A DNA stretch of 64,000 bases, taken from positions 12,520,501 through 12,584,500 of the forward strand of contig NC_003280.10 of assembly GCF_000002985.6 (NCBI RefSeq), given 5' to 3'. Below are positions 1-10,757 of the stretch, piece by piece. Source of the DNA: Caenorhabditis elegans. Its lineage: Eukaryota; Nematoda; Chromadorea; Rhabditida; Rhabditidae. Position 1 is the stretch's first letter; each line of letters starts with the position of its first letter. The notes below the pieces were generated by a model, which worked only from the letters and a program-made list of their open reading frames with translations, did not search any database and had not been told where the DNA came from. A program made the translations under genes and the position numbers.

Positions 1-249
1 TTTTTTGAAACGTTCTAATAATAATTTCTCTAAGAGTCGCTCAACTTCGGGCAACTTTTGTTAAACTTCTGATTTTTGAAATTTTTTAAAGTTGACAAAA
101 CCACGCGGTGTCAAGCTGTCCCATCACGGTTTGATCTACAAAAAATGCGGGAATTTTTTGCCCAATAAAATGTAACGTCAGCACGTTCTTAACCATGCAA
201 AATCAGTTGAGAACTCTGCGTCTCTTCTCCCGAATTTTTTGTAGATCTA

Positions 250-1860
250 CAGTGCTGGCCAAAAAGATATCCACTTTTGGTTTTTTGTGTGTAACTTTTT
301 TCTCAAGCATCCATTTGACTTGAATTTTTCCGTGTGCATAAAGCGAAATGTTACGCAAATTTGCGGACCAAACATTACATGATTATCGATTTTTTCTGAA
401 TTTTATTTCAATTTTTTGATTTTTTCGTTTTTCCAATTTTCATTATTTTTTTTGAATTATCAATAAAACGCACTCTGTTTGTTGCACTGGATTTGTTTGG
501 TTGATAAATTATTTTTAAGGTATGGTAAAATCTGTTGGGTGTAAAAATCTTTCCTTGGACGTCAAGAAAGCCATTGTAGCTGGCTTCGAACAAGGAATAC
601 CCACGAAAATGCTCGCGCTGCAAATTCAACGTTCTCCGTCGACTATTTGGAAAGTAATCAAGAAGTACCAAACTGAGGTGAGTTCGAAAAATATTATTTT
701 TTAATAATAAATGTTTAGAAATCCGTCGCTTTGAGAATCTCGCCCGGCAGGCCTCGAGTGACAACCCATAGGATGGATCGCAACATCCTCCGATCAGCAA
801 GAGAAGATCCGCATAGGACCGCCACGGATATTCAAATGATTATAAGTTCTCCAAATGAACCTGTACCAAGTAAACGAACTGTTCGTCGACGTTTACAGCA
901 AGCAGGACTACACGGACGAAAGCCAGTCAAGAAACCGTTCATCAGTAAGAAAAATCGCATGGCTCGAGTTGCGTGGGCAAAAGCGCATCTTCGTTGGGGA
1001 CGTCAGGAATGGGCTAAACACATCTGGTCTGACGAAAGCAAGTTCAATTTGTTCGGGAGTGATGGAAATTCCTGGGTACGTCGTCCTGTTGGCTCTAGGT
1101 ACTCTCCAAAGTATCAATGCCCAACCGTTAAGCATGGAGGTGGGAGCGTCATGGTGTGGGGGTGCTTCACCAGCACTTCCATGGGCCCACTAAGGAGAAT
1201 CCAAAGCATTATGGATCGTTTTCAATACGAAAACATCTTGGAAACTACAATGCGACCCTGGGCACTTCAAAATGTGGGCCGTGGCTTCGTGTTTCAGCAG
1301 GATAACGATCCTAAGCATACTTCTCTTCATGTGCGTTCCTGGTTTCAACGTCGTCGTGTGCATTTGCTCGATTGGCCAAGTCAGTCTCCGGACTTGAATC
1401 CAATAGAGCATTTGTGGGAAGAGTTGGAAAGACGTCTTGGAGGTATTCGGGCTTCAAATGCAGATGCCAAATTCAACCAGTTGGAAAACGCTTGGAAAGC
1501 TATCCCCATGTCAGTTATTCACAAGCTGATCGACTCGATGCCACGTCGTTGTCAAGCTGTTATTGATGCAAACGGATACGCGACAAAGTATTAAGCATAA
1601 TTATGTTGTTTTTAAATCCAATTGCTCATATTCCGGTACTTTAATTGTCATTTCCTTGCAACCTCGGTTTTTTCAATATTTCTAGTTTTTCGATTTTTTT
1701 GAATTTTTCTGAAGTTTTTTCAAAATCTGTTGAACATTTTTGATGAATATTGTGTTTTTAGATTTTGTGAACACTGTGGTGAAGTTTCAAAACAAAATAA
1801 CCACTTAGAAAAAAGTTACACACAAAAAACCAAAAGTGGATATCTTTTTGGCCAGCACTG
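250..1860 (+). mobile_element. Tc1: Full-length Tc1 transposon
   Basis: The element begins CAGTGCTGGCCAAAAAGATA and ends with the inverse complement of that sequence. The terminal inverted repeats are about 54 bp, and TA dinucleotides flank both ends (248-249 and 1861-1862). The 1611-bp length and termini match canonical C. elegans Tc1 (about 1.61 kb). The transposase gene is uninterrupted by stops, so this copy looks autonomous. It lies within a MITE upstream of, or inside an intron of, the homeobox gene. Confidence 0.97.
522..1594 (+). CDS. tc1A: Tc1 transposase (TcA)
   Basis: A cut-and-paste DDE transposase that binds the Tc1 ends and integrates at TA. I join exons 522..677 and 719..1594 across a 41-bp intron (GTGAGT...TTTAG), giving 343 aa, the known Tc1A length. 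The N-terminal half has helix-turn-helix DNA-binding segments (for example SPSTIWKVIKKY) and a GRPR motif near residue 64. The catalytic residues are D157 in WSDESKF, D247 in QQDNDPKH and E282 in LNPIEHLW, a DD34E spacing. No stop or frameshift is seen. The spliced form should be used, because an unspliced reading ends soon after residue 52. Confidence 0.95.
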
Positions 1861-1990
1861 TACGTAGATCAAGACGAAATGAGACACTCTGACACCACGT
1901 GAAAAATCAAAAAATTTGAAATATTTGCATATTATTAAAATTAGTTTTTTTTTCTAAATTCTATTTATTTTCCCCCATGCTCTTTTCCAG

Positions 1991-3922
1991 CTCGATGCCT
2001 GGTTCTACAATAGAAGAATTAACGCAGGAATCGCGACAGGAACCCCAGGTCTATCACATTCCACAGAAGTTCTCAAGATTCTCGAAAATGCGTTCAAAAC
2101 TCACCAATATGTAACTCGAGAGCTCACAAAGGAACTGACGGAAAAGGCAGGGCTCAATGAGAAGCAAATTTGGTTTTGGTACAGAAAACGACGAGCAAAA
2201 GCTGAAGCTGCTCATAAAACAGGCGCCGAGTTGCCATTCCAGATGAAGTTACTTGAAATAGCATATGCAGAGGATCCAGGGTTCACAAAGGAAACACTTA
2301 ATAGATTGAAAGAGGAAGGAGGGTTAGAAAGTAAGGATGTAAGTTTAGTTCCATGAAATCCCCGTATATTTTCAAATTTTACAGATCTCGGCCTACTTCT
2401 CCGCACAAAACGAACGAGCAAAGTTTTCGAAACATAAGGATGCGGAGAAAAATGAGCAGGAGTACTTAGCGCAGAAAAAGGTCTATACATGACTGTTTTA
2501 AGTAAAAAGTTAAGAATTTTCAGATAAAAGATAGGGAAAAGTTTGAGAGACATTCTGAAAGCGCTGTTAAACTTTTCAAGGAGACATTCTCGAAATTTCA
2601 ATTTCCCAACGATAGCCTGATAGCTGAACTCATAGAAAAAACGCAAATAGAAGGAGTAAAGGTTTTTTATAATTTAGCGGTAACGTTAAAAAACGTTTTT
2701 TTCAGATTCGCAGATGGTTCACACGAGCTAGAGAAACAGCCATGAAGGCCTATAAAAATAATGGTACCCCGCTGCCGCTTGGAATGAAGGAACGACAGAA
2801 GGAGATGGAAACAATTGGAAATGCGACAAAGAGGATAAGGACTTCTGCAGGAGCTGATGCCGTAAGTCTTTGCTCAATCGTTATACCTATGAACATGACG
2901 GTTTAAGGATCTTTCAACAACATCTTCTCGAAGCAAGAAAGACAAGAAAAGTAAACAAACTGAGCAGCGGGAGCCAAATGAAGAGCCACGATCTCCGAGT
3001 ATTGAGGTTTTTTGAGCTCTGAGGTGGAGTTTCAAATAAATTAAGACTTTTGTTTTCAGAACAATCAGCCACACTGTTCAACTTCCGATCCATCAGCCGA
3101 GAGCAATTTAAACAGCCATTGTAATAAGGGAGCTCGCGATGTGAGTTTTCTGAGGCTTCCATGGGAGTAGGCGTAGTTTCCGGGACCTGGTGCTCACCTG
3201 AAACCTGTCTGAAACCAAGTAGTGGGTGAAGGAGACTACAATCCAGGGGTGCGCGGCAATTGGAAATTTCCGGCAATTTTGGCAATTGACGGTTTTCAAA
3301 ATTTCCGCCAGTCAGCAATTTCGACAAACGCCAAAAATTCCGATATTGCCGAAAAATCGGTTGCCGCGCACCCCTGCTACAAGCGTCCCACAACCTAGAT
3401 ATGGGCTTAATGGATTAAACTTTTGACATTTTCCAGGCTAAACTCAGAAAACGACACAGAGCGTTGCCAGAGTCTTCAATTCTCAGTGAACCAGCTGTAA
3501 GGGTAATGGCTAGTGTGGAGGAAGTAAAAGTAAGTTAGCAGGTTCATAAGACGCAAAAGTGCAAATATGTATTTCAGCAAGAACCTATCGATGGTTCTCT
3601 CCAAGATCCTGGAAACCGAGGAGACAGGGATTGGAGGTCTTGGACGGTAAGTTTTTAAGGCAAAAGTTCCATCCCCGAAACCTAGAAATTTCAGCACTCC
3701 CAAGTCATGGAATGGATGGACCAAATAATTCCCCGCTCGGCGCAGACTTCCTTTCGAGAAGAGCAGATTGAAGGCTCGTCGATGGCCGATTTTCTCAATC
3801 AGACTATCGGAGGGCTTTGCAGAATTCGAGCTCGGAATCCGCGTCTCACAACGGAACATTTCAAGGCGCTGGGGGAGCAGATGAAGTTGCTGGAGCCGAA
3901 CTTTAGAAATGTGGCATTGTGA
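1991..3922 (+). CDS. Multi-homeodomain protein, 3' part (5' exons outside the window)
   Basis: Exons read in one frame: 1991..2338, 2385..2480, 2524..2661, 2706..2861, 2908..3006, 3060..3140, 3437..3529, 3578..3646 and 3695..3922. The first begins with WFYNRR, the end of a preceding homeodomain. A full homeodomain follows, whose recognition helix is QIWFWYRKRRAK. Two more divergent units end in ISAYFSAQNERAKF and IRRWFTRARETAMK. A basic, Lys/Ser-rich tail (SRSKKDKKSK) and an acidic C-terminus complete it. It is probably a nuclear DNA-binding protein. Nematodes have a few genes with many degenerate homeodomains, and ceh-100 is a candidate from memory that I have not verified. The upstream exon must lie left of the window or be hidden before the MITE. 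Confidence 0.85.
3244..3376. mobile_element. hAT-like GGCAA MITE with 8-bp TSD
   Basis: It starts CAGGGGTGCGCGGCAATT and ends TTGCCGCGCACCCCTG, which is inverted. It lies in an intron of the homeobox gene. Flanks CTACAATC and CTACAAGC form an 8-bp target duplication with one mismatch. The interior is TTGCC/GGCAA-rich. It belongs to the same family as the elements at 24444, 56443 and 59033. Confidence 0.75.
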
Positions 3923-4268
3923 TCATTATTTATTCTTTACAATTTACAAATTAGAATGAAACTTTAACGAAATTGAAATATCGGGCTCTTTTCGATTTTT
4001 TTCAAAATTCATACTTATAGCTTCATGAAAAATTCTCGTAGCTGGGCTTCTGAGATTTATGATTTTTGATGGTTCTGAAATTATTATTTTGTTTTGGTAA
4101 AATTGCTCCGTGAGCTCAATTTTTGTGTTTATTTCAGGCGATTCAAGCTTAGAAACCGGCAAAGCCTTTGTCGTAGAATTCTCACTTTTTTTAAATTTTG
4201 ACGCTGCTCTTTTCTATAAAATATGCAAAATTCAAATTTTTACAAAAACCTAAACTCCAAATTTGATT

Positions 4269-4442
4269 TTATTTACCAAAAATCAAAACTATCACCACAA
4301 ATCCAATAAAAACACAGAAAATCACAGTAACGAGGAGAAGAGCGATTATCGTACGAGCATCTATTTCCGATGGTGGTTCAGCATCTTTTGCAGATTCCGG
4401 CAGGCTCACCATTATTGGGCTTGACATGATCGGGCTTGACAT
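4269..4442 (-). CDS. 57-aa single-pass membrane protein, unknown function
   Basis: A short intronless frame on the minus strand. It starts with two near-repeats, MSSPIMSSPIM, then has an acidic stretch (KDAEPPSEIDAR). A long hydrophobic span of about 25 residues runs to the C-terminus (TIIALLLVTVIFCVFIGFVV...), ending IFGK. The layout, a short polar N-terminus followed by one C-terminal helix, fits a tail-anchored or type III micropeptide. It lies alone between the homeobox gene and the first receptor. I recognise no family. The frame may be chance in AT-rich DNA, but its composition is more balanced than that of neighbouring spurious frames. Confidence 0.45.
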   Translation of the reverse strand: MSSPIMSSPIMVSLPESAKDAEPPSEIDARTIIALLLVTVIFCVFIGFVVIVLIFGK

Positions 4443-4690
4443 GAATAGAAAATTGCATGAAAATTCAAGGTTCCTGATGAGTTTTTATATCATTTTGATT
4501 TTTTCGAATTTCTATAGAATCAGGAGAAGCGTCTTGTGACTTTAATTGAACAATTGAAAATGTTTTTTTGGAGGGGGTGATTCAGAATTTTTTCAATTTG
4601 TTGTTTCCTAAAACGTTTCAAATATCAGGAAGTCAAGCTTGATGTTTTAACTATAACAATTGGGAATTTTAAGAAAAAAAGAGGCGAGAA

Positions 4691-5059
4691 GTGGGCGGAA
4701 AACGATTTTTTCTGGCAAACCGACAAATCGGCAAATTGCCGGAATTGAAATGTCCTGCAAATCGGCAAACCGGCAAAATACCAATTTGCCGAATTTGCCG
4801 AAAGTTTTTTGCAAATTGAAAACGGGAAAAAATTCAAAAAATCACAGTTTTAAGTTTTTCCGTCTTATAAAAATATCCCTCTAAACGCTTCCGGCAAATT
4901 GATATCCGGAAACGGCAAATCGGCAATTTCCCGAAAATTGCCGAAATTGAAAATGTCCGGCAAATTGGCAAACCGACAAATTGCCGAAAATTAAATTTTT
5001 CGGCACATCGGCAAACCGGCAATGTTCCGATTTGCCGAACGGCAATTGCCGCCTACCCA
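4691..5059. repeat. GGCAA/TTGCC-rich repeat element bounded by GTGGGCGG/CCGCCTACCCA
   Basis: About 370 bp built of variants of 'CGGCAAATCGGCAAATTGCCG'-like words on both strands. It is bounded by GTGGGCGGAA at the left and CCGCCTACCCA, inverted, at the right. The same left end (GTGGGCGGCAA) recurs at 14162. This is a second, related subfamily of the GGCAA elements in this window. Frames through it are repeat artefacts. Confidence 0.6.
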
Positions 5060-5268
5060 TAGCTTGCCCATTTATTTGACAAAAAAAAAGTGAACTGTAG
5101 AACTTTGCAGCGCCCGACATTTCCCGGTTTCCGCAATGTAAAACATTTTGTTCCTACATACATGAGTGAGTAAGCGATTTGGACACCTTTTTTTTTGAGC
5201 GTTGATTGAATTGGTTTTTTTTTGGCAGAATATTAATATAAATTCAGTGACACCTAAGATTACGCATA

Positions 5269-5281
5269 GGGGGGGGGGGGG
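5269..5281 (+). repeat. Homopolymeric G tract (13 G)
   Basis: An uninterrupted run of 13 G just upstream of the first Srx gene (ATG at 5328). Mono-G tracts of this kind can form G-quadruplexes. In C. elegans such tracts are deletion-prone without the DOG-1/FANCJ helicase. Confidence 0.9.
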
Positions 5282-5327
5282 CGCTAATTGCAATTTTTAC
5301 TCACTGGACACTGCAACTACCTTGAAA

Positions 5328-7368
5328 ATGAGTTCTGTTTTGGACGAGTTTTTATATTCGGAATTTTCAACTCCAAGTACCCGAACTGTATCGGCTGTTA
5401 TGCTAATTGTGGTGAAGCTCTAGAGTTAGAAAAAAACGAAATAAATGCTTCCAAATTCCAGGTCAGTATAATTGGCTCTATAATGAACGTGCTAATTTTC
5501 ATCGCAACCTTTTTCCGGGTTACAAAACGAGATGGGTTTCTGAAAATTTGCTGCTTCAATAGTTTTGGCAGCTGTATAGTTTGCATTGGGTATTTGGCTT
5601 TTCCGGTTCCAAGTCTTTTACTGTAAGTTCATCAAAGCTTCATATGATCCTTAATACACAAAATTTTGCAGTGAAGACCCTCCAAATCACTGGCTAAATG
5701 CGGCGATGGGCCAATTTATAGCGTGGTTCGGGTGGAGTATAGGCCCGCTGTCTCAAATTTTGCTAACCGTCAATCGAATCATAGCCGTCTATTTTCCATT
5801 GTTATACATGAAAAAGTATCGGTATAACCCTACAAATGTGAGTTTTTTAGTTGAAGGGAATTAACAGGGTGAACTTGAAATTTTAGGTCGGTATTGGATT
5901 TTCTTTTTTTGTTGCTTTCATCCTTCTGGTTTCATTTTTTCCAGGTAAGAGTTTAAGACTTATTGCTCACCATTTCAAAAATTCTAGTAAACCGGAAACA
6001 GGAGACGGTACTTGTGTATTACATGCCCTCATTTTAATGGTTATTTTTTTAAGTTTTGGAAAATAAAAACGTGAACCACACTTTCGTATTTTTAGGCTTA
6101 GGAAATAACATTTTGTAAGCCTGAAGAGGAAAAATGTATATCACGTTTAATTTAATTGGAGGAATTAATGAAAATATAATTTAATTTAAAAATGAGGGCA
6201 TGTAATACACAAGTACCCAGGAGACCACAAACCATAAAAGCCTAAATTTCTAAATTTCCAGAAGGCTGCCACTACCTTTTCAATCGTGACTATCTCGGTT
6301 GGGTCGGCGAGTTCACTCCGTGCATTGATATTATGCAAAAGACGTTTTTGGTCGTTATGATGACGATTTGCGCCTTAACGACGTGTTGCAGTGTTTTGCT
6401 TTTCATCAAGTTGATCATACATTCCGTGAGCTTTTGGTTCCGCGTTTTGGGGGCTAGTTTTGGCAGCAAAAATCTTTTCGAATCTTTTGGTTCTATGTTT
6501 TTTAGCGAATGTAGTTTGTAGTCTAGAGTTTGTAGTTTGTAGTTTTTACCTTGTAGTTTGTAGTTCTTCCTTTGTAGTTTGTAGCTTATAACTTATAGTT
6601 TCCAGTTCAAAATTCAAGTAGTGTTCAAGTGGTAATGTGATGTTGACACCAGCGAAATTCAATTTTTGATTTTTCCAAAAAAAATTTGCAATATTCGGGA
6701 TTGTGCTAGAAATTTCTAGACACTTGTAAAAAATTCTAGAAAATTTTTGAATTATTTGGAGAGTTCTGGAAACTTTTGAACAATTCTCGAAACTTCTGAA
6801 ATCCTCTGGAAAATTCGAGAAATTTTTTTCTCTAATTTACAATTATTGAGAAATAAAATGCTTTAGTTTGTAACTTTTAGTTTATAGTTTGTAGTTTGGA
6901 GTTTGTAGTTTGTATTTTCTAGTTTGTAGTTCAGAGCCCCCTTCTTCTTTCATTTCCCATTTTCAGCCCAATTTCCGCGTTTCAAATGCTCAACTTGCAA
7001 ATCGCCATAGAAAAAATCGGAAACTAATAATTCAAGCAATTGTTCAAAGCATCCTTATTATAGTTGACTCACTGAACTCTACAATAACCTATAACCTATT
7101 TCCAAATTTATTTTTTCAATTCATAACTCTATCATTTTCAATGGTGTTTTTGAGAACTCTGGAGGGGTAGGTGAAGCTGAAAGCTTTCCAATTTTAAGAC
7201 GTTGTTGTTTTCAGGTTCGTAGTATTTTCCATCAATGAAACGATCAATGAAGAAGTGAAGAAAATGCTCCGAATGAAGAGTTCTGCAAGTAATGTGTTCA
7301 TCGTGCCGAAGAGATCGATGTCCACTGGCCAGCGAAATTATGCTCGGCAATCGCAGTCAATTCCATAG
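5328..7368 (+). CDS. Srx-family chemosensory GPCR, copy A (328 aa)
   Basis: Join 5328..5411, 5462..5622, 5672..5837, 5887..5944, 6262..6425, 6967..7166 and 7215..7368, one open frame of 328 codons plus stop. The protein is a seven-helix receptor predicted for the ciliary or plasma membrane of sensory neurons. Recognisable stretches are TM1 (VSIIGSIMNVLIFIATFF), a TM3 segment WSIGPLSQILLTVNRIIAVYFP (the DRY-position motif is NRI), the conserved EGCHYLFNRDY extracellular loop with a partner Cys in TPC, and TM6/7 near FFQFITLSFSMVFLRTLEG. Srx assignment rests on these motifs; str- or srt-like families are less likely. All splice phases match copies B and C. The fourth and fifth introns are enlarged by a MITE and by TAGTTTG repeats. 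The ligand is unknown. Confidence 0.88.
6007..6217. mobile_element. 211-bp MITE with perfect 29-bp TIRs and perfect 8-bp TSD
   Basis: The inverted ends begin GGTACTTGTGTATTACATGC, and both 29-bp arms match without a mismatch. The 8-bp sequence CAGGAGAC directly flanks both sides (5999-6006 and 6218-6225). It lies in the intron between exons 4 and 5 of Srx copy A and is absent from the same intron of copies B and C. The sharp ends suggest a recent insertion. The 8-bp duplication fits a hAT-type mechanism. Confidence 0.92.
6515..6936 (+). repeat. TAGTTTG-type tandem repeats in a receptor intron
   Basis: Short arrays of a 7-bp TAGTTTG unit with variants (TAGTTTA, TAACTTA) at about 6515-6600 and 6862-6936. 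Both lie in the intron between exons 5 and 6 of Srx copy A. Similar arrays occupy the same intron in copy B (8751-8796) and, weakly, copy C (12045-12070). The seed array therefore predates the gene duplications. Confidence 0.75.
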
Positions 7369-7746
7369 AATTTGTCAAAAAAAAAAAACACTTTTTTGTT
7401 TTGTTTTGTTTTGTTTTCCAGTACCGAATAATATTTTGATTCATTAATAAATTCTCACAGTTGATGTAGGTTCGCAGAATTCAATTAAAATTGTGGATGG
7501 TGATGTCAAAATTTCGGATTTATAAAATCACTAGGAACAAAAAAATTTTGGCGGCTACAATTTTGCAAAAAACCTCATTCCGCTTGAGTTACTTTAAAGA
7601 ACACTTCCTTCTTCATAATTTGCGATAAAAGCGTGATATAGAGCCATTTCACGCATGCTCATCACGCATTTTGTACCTTTTTTTTAAAGTTCTTAGAAAT
7701 GTTATAAACGTTTACTTCTGGGCTGTAGTAGTTCTTCAATTCCAGA

Positions 7747-9209
7747 ATGTCATCTTCAAACAGTTCCTCCTTTTTGGACGATTTTCTACATTCTCAATAT
7801 TCTACCCCCAACACCCGCACTGTTTCGGCAATAATGCTCATTTTAGTGAGACGCTTCAGAATTTTAAGTCAGAATTAAAAAAAAAATCAATTTCTAGGTT
7901 AGCACAATTGGATCCGCCATAAATGCACTTATTTTCATCACCACACTTTCTCGACTCACGAAACACGATGGATTTCTGAAAATTTGCTGTTTCAATAGCT
8001 TCGGGAGCAGTGTGGTTTGCATTGGGTACTTGGTTTTCCCGGTTCCAACATTGTTATTGTAAGTTGGAAATTGCCACATCTGACACCACGTGGTGTCAGA
8101 GTGTCTCATTTCGTCTTGATCTACGTAGATCTACAAAAAATGCGGGAGAACAGACGACTGATTTCTGATAGTCAACTTATTTTGCATGATTAAGAACGTG
8201 CTGATGTCACATTTTTTGGGCGAAAAATTCCTGCTCAAAATTCCAGAGAAAATCCGCCGAACCAGTGGCTCAACGCAATAATGGGACAACTCATCGGCTG
8301 GTTTGGATGGAGCATTGGGCCGTTATCACAGATTTTATTGGCCATTAACCGGATAACTGCTGTCTACTTTCCATTTTTGCACATGACAAAGTATCGTATA
8401 AATCCTACAGATGTGAGTTTACCTCTAATGAATAAAACACAAATTTCAAAAAAAAATTCAGTTTGGAATCGGCTTTTCGCTACTGATCGCGTTATTCTCA
8501 TTTGCTGTTCTGCTTCCAGGTAATCCAAAACTCCCTAAATTGTCAAAATAATCTGAAAACTTTTTAAAAAATTTTTCAGAAGGTTGTCACTACCTATTTA
8601 ATCGTGACTATCTTGGCTGGATTGGTGAAGTCACACCGTGCACTGAAGTAGCTCAGAATATATTTTTTGGGGTCATGCTTACTATTACAGTCGTGACAAC
8701 TTTTTGCAGTGTTTTGTTATTTATGAAGTTGGTTTTGAACTCGGTAAGAGTGTAGTTTGTAGTTTGTAGTTTGTAGTTTGTAGTTTGTAGTCTGATGTTT
8801 ACAGAAGATTCCTTTATCACAATTTCTCTATATTTTCCAGCCCGATCCAACAGTTTCGAGTGCTCAACTGGAATATCGTCATAGAAAAAACCGGAAATTA
8901 ATAATTCAAGCAATTGTTCAAAGCATCCTTATTATAGTCGACTCACTTAACTCTACAATAACCTATAACATATTTCCAAATTTATTTTTTCAATTCATAA
9001 CTCTCTCATTTTCAATGGTATTTTTAAGAACTCTGGAGGGGTAGGTGAAGCTGAAAATCTCAAATTTTAAAATTTTGTTTTCCAGGTTCGTAATATTTTC
9101 TATCAATGATACTGTTAATGAAGAAGTGAGGAAAATTATTAGAGTCAAGATTTTTGGTCTGAAGCCAAGAACAATGATAGTTCCAACCATATCGATTTCT
9201 TTAATTTGA
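7747..9209 (+). CDS. Srx-family chemosensory GPCR, copy B (323 aa)
   Basis: Join 7747..7845, 7898..8058, 8247..8412, 8462..8519, 8580..8743, 8841..9040 and 9086..9209. The middle five exons have exactly the lengths of copy A (161, 166, 58, 164, 200 bp). The protein keeps all landmark segments: DGFLKICCFNSFGSS, GWSIGPLSQILLAINRITAVYFP, EGCHYLFNRDYLGWIGE with TPC, and FLRTLEGFVIFSIND. The start follows a TTCCAG acceptor, consistent with trans-splicing. The C-terminal tail diverges from copies A and C. Its second intron contains part of a CACGTG-type MITE. It appears functional. Confidence 0.88.
8079..8245. mobile_element. CACGTG-type MITE, partial copy
   Basis: It opens with the perfect 18-bp palindrome TGACACCACGTGGTGTCA, continues into GTCTCATTTCGTCTTGATC and the TACGTA centre, then into the ATGCGGGAGAA and CGTGCTGATGTCAC blocks shared with the copies at 101, 19911 and 62008. 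The right terminus is missing. It sits in intron 2 of Srx copy B. Its GATCTACGTAGATC segment equals the inferred pre-insertion site of the Tc1 at 250. Confidence 0.75.
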
Positions 9210-10757
9210 GCGCTTTTAAATGCGAAAATAAAGTTTTGCAACTTTTGTAGTCTTCAGTGTGTTTTATTCAGAAACTATAATAACAGCAGCCGGCATTTAG
9301 CCAGTCGTGAAAAAAGCTTTAGCAGCCGACACTTCGCGGGTTCCTTTACTGCATGGCAAGTCCAGCGAGGTGTCCGATGCAAAAGTATACTATAAATCTA
9401 GCTAGCTATATTTCAGAAGGTATGAATAATCTCAGATCATTCAATAATCACCAAATCATAATTGGGAACAATAATTGCATATCACAAAAAAAAAGAAAAT
9501 TTGTGGTGATAAGTACAGACCAGAACATGTGAGTTGTCTGCAGTTCTGATCTTCTTTTTTTGCTTTTTTAAAATAAGAATTGTTTGATTCAGTGATTTAT
9601 TCGTTTATTTGTTCTCACATGCAAGAATAAAATTGAAATTGGAAACTGATAAAAATAGAGTACAAAGATTTATGACAATTTCAGGTTAGTCTAGAAAACT
9701 CAGGAAAATTCAGGCCATGTGCTTTTGGTTTTCTGAAAACTTAAAACTTTTGGAAAAATTGCAGAATGCAATTCAAAAGTATTTATTGGGGCCATTATAG
9801 CCTCAAAATTATATTATTTCTGATGTTTTTTTATTTATTATTTCATTCCACGTAGGACTTATATTTCACTTCTAAATGCTTAAAATATTTAAAAAATGTT
9901 GTTTTTCATAATCAAATTGCAAATTATTCATGAATCATACTATTTCTAGAAGCTTCCACCAACTGGCACAGAATGATTCCTTTGGGAAATTAAGCAATTA
10001 TGTTTGAAATCGAGATCAAACGTATATAAATTCATTTTATTTTTGCAAAAACAAAATTCAGTTGATTTTTCGGACAGAACATTTCTCCAGATTTTTGCTG
10101 TTGGTTTATAATTACAAAATTATGCACCACCACGCTGAAGCTATCAAATAGCCACACTAATGCCTCCCTATGTGCCTGAACCGCAGGTTGCAAAAATCTG
10201 GCGAATAGGTGGTAGGCAGGAGGCACCTAGGCAGGCTAACAAAGTGCAAAAACAGGTGGGCTATAGGCAAGTAGGTAGGTAGGTATTCTACAACTTAGCC
10301 CCCAGGTCTCTATTTGTCATGTAGTTATGCACATGCTTTGTGTTTTAATTCTAGACTAGGTTGCTCCAATCTTTGTGCCCCCCCAAAAATGTTTACTTCC
10401 CCCATCAACCAGACTCTAAAAGTGTGATTATATTGTGACTGATCCGATATAACTTTTCCTCAGAATTGGTGAAAAATGGGTGCCAATTTTTCCAGTCTGC
10501 GATATAAACCTTGTGATTTTTGGGCTCCTTGGTTTTTTTTTTCAAATAATTCAGATACTCTAATTATTAATTTTCTATTACTGATATTTTTGACTAATAC
10601 AAATAATAAGATCAAAATCCAAAGTCACATATTTTTTAGCTTAAGTTTTAAAAAATGCAACCTTTCCCACTGTTCTTATCCTCTTTTTGTTATGTTTTTC
10701 CCCTAAAAATTTTTTATATTAAAATGTTATACTTTCCAACTCATTTTCTCATTCAGA
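9210..10757. other. Intergenic region without a supported gene
   Basis: I see no exon with splice sites and sensible composition. It holds GCAGCCGACACTT/GGGTTCC words at about 9288-9365 (the motif family of 11069-11285), a short AGGTAGGTAGGTA run near 10270 and AT-rich filler. The promoter of Srx copy C presumably lies at its right end, since a TTCAG acceptor sits 2 bp before that ATG. Confidence 0.6.

Larger units (their letters stand above)
101..1901. mobile_element. CACGTG-type inverted-repeat MITE split by Tc1
   Basis: A palindromic MITE whose two ends read CCACGCGGTGTCAAG at the left and, on the opposite strand, CACGTGGTGTCAGAG at the right. Both ends run into a shared GATCTAC segment. 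Tc1 (250-1860) sits inside it at a TA. Related copies lie at 8079-8245, 19911-20087 and 62008-62942, so this is a dispersed family. With Tc1 removed the element is about 190 bp. No coding capacity was seen apart from Tc1, so it is non-autonomous. Confidence 0.8.

Noticed and set aside
4625-5120. Several 60-80-codon frames on both strands
   Set aside because: They fall in the GGCAA repeat element and show only repeat-derived residues (CRFADLP, QFAGH).
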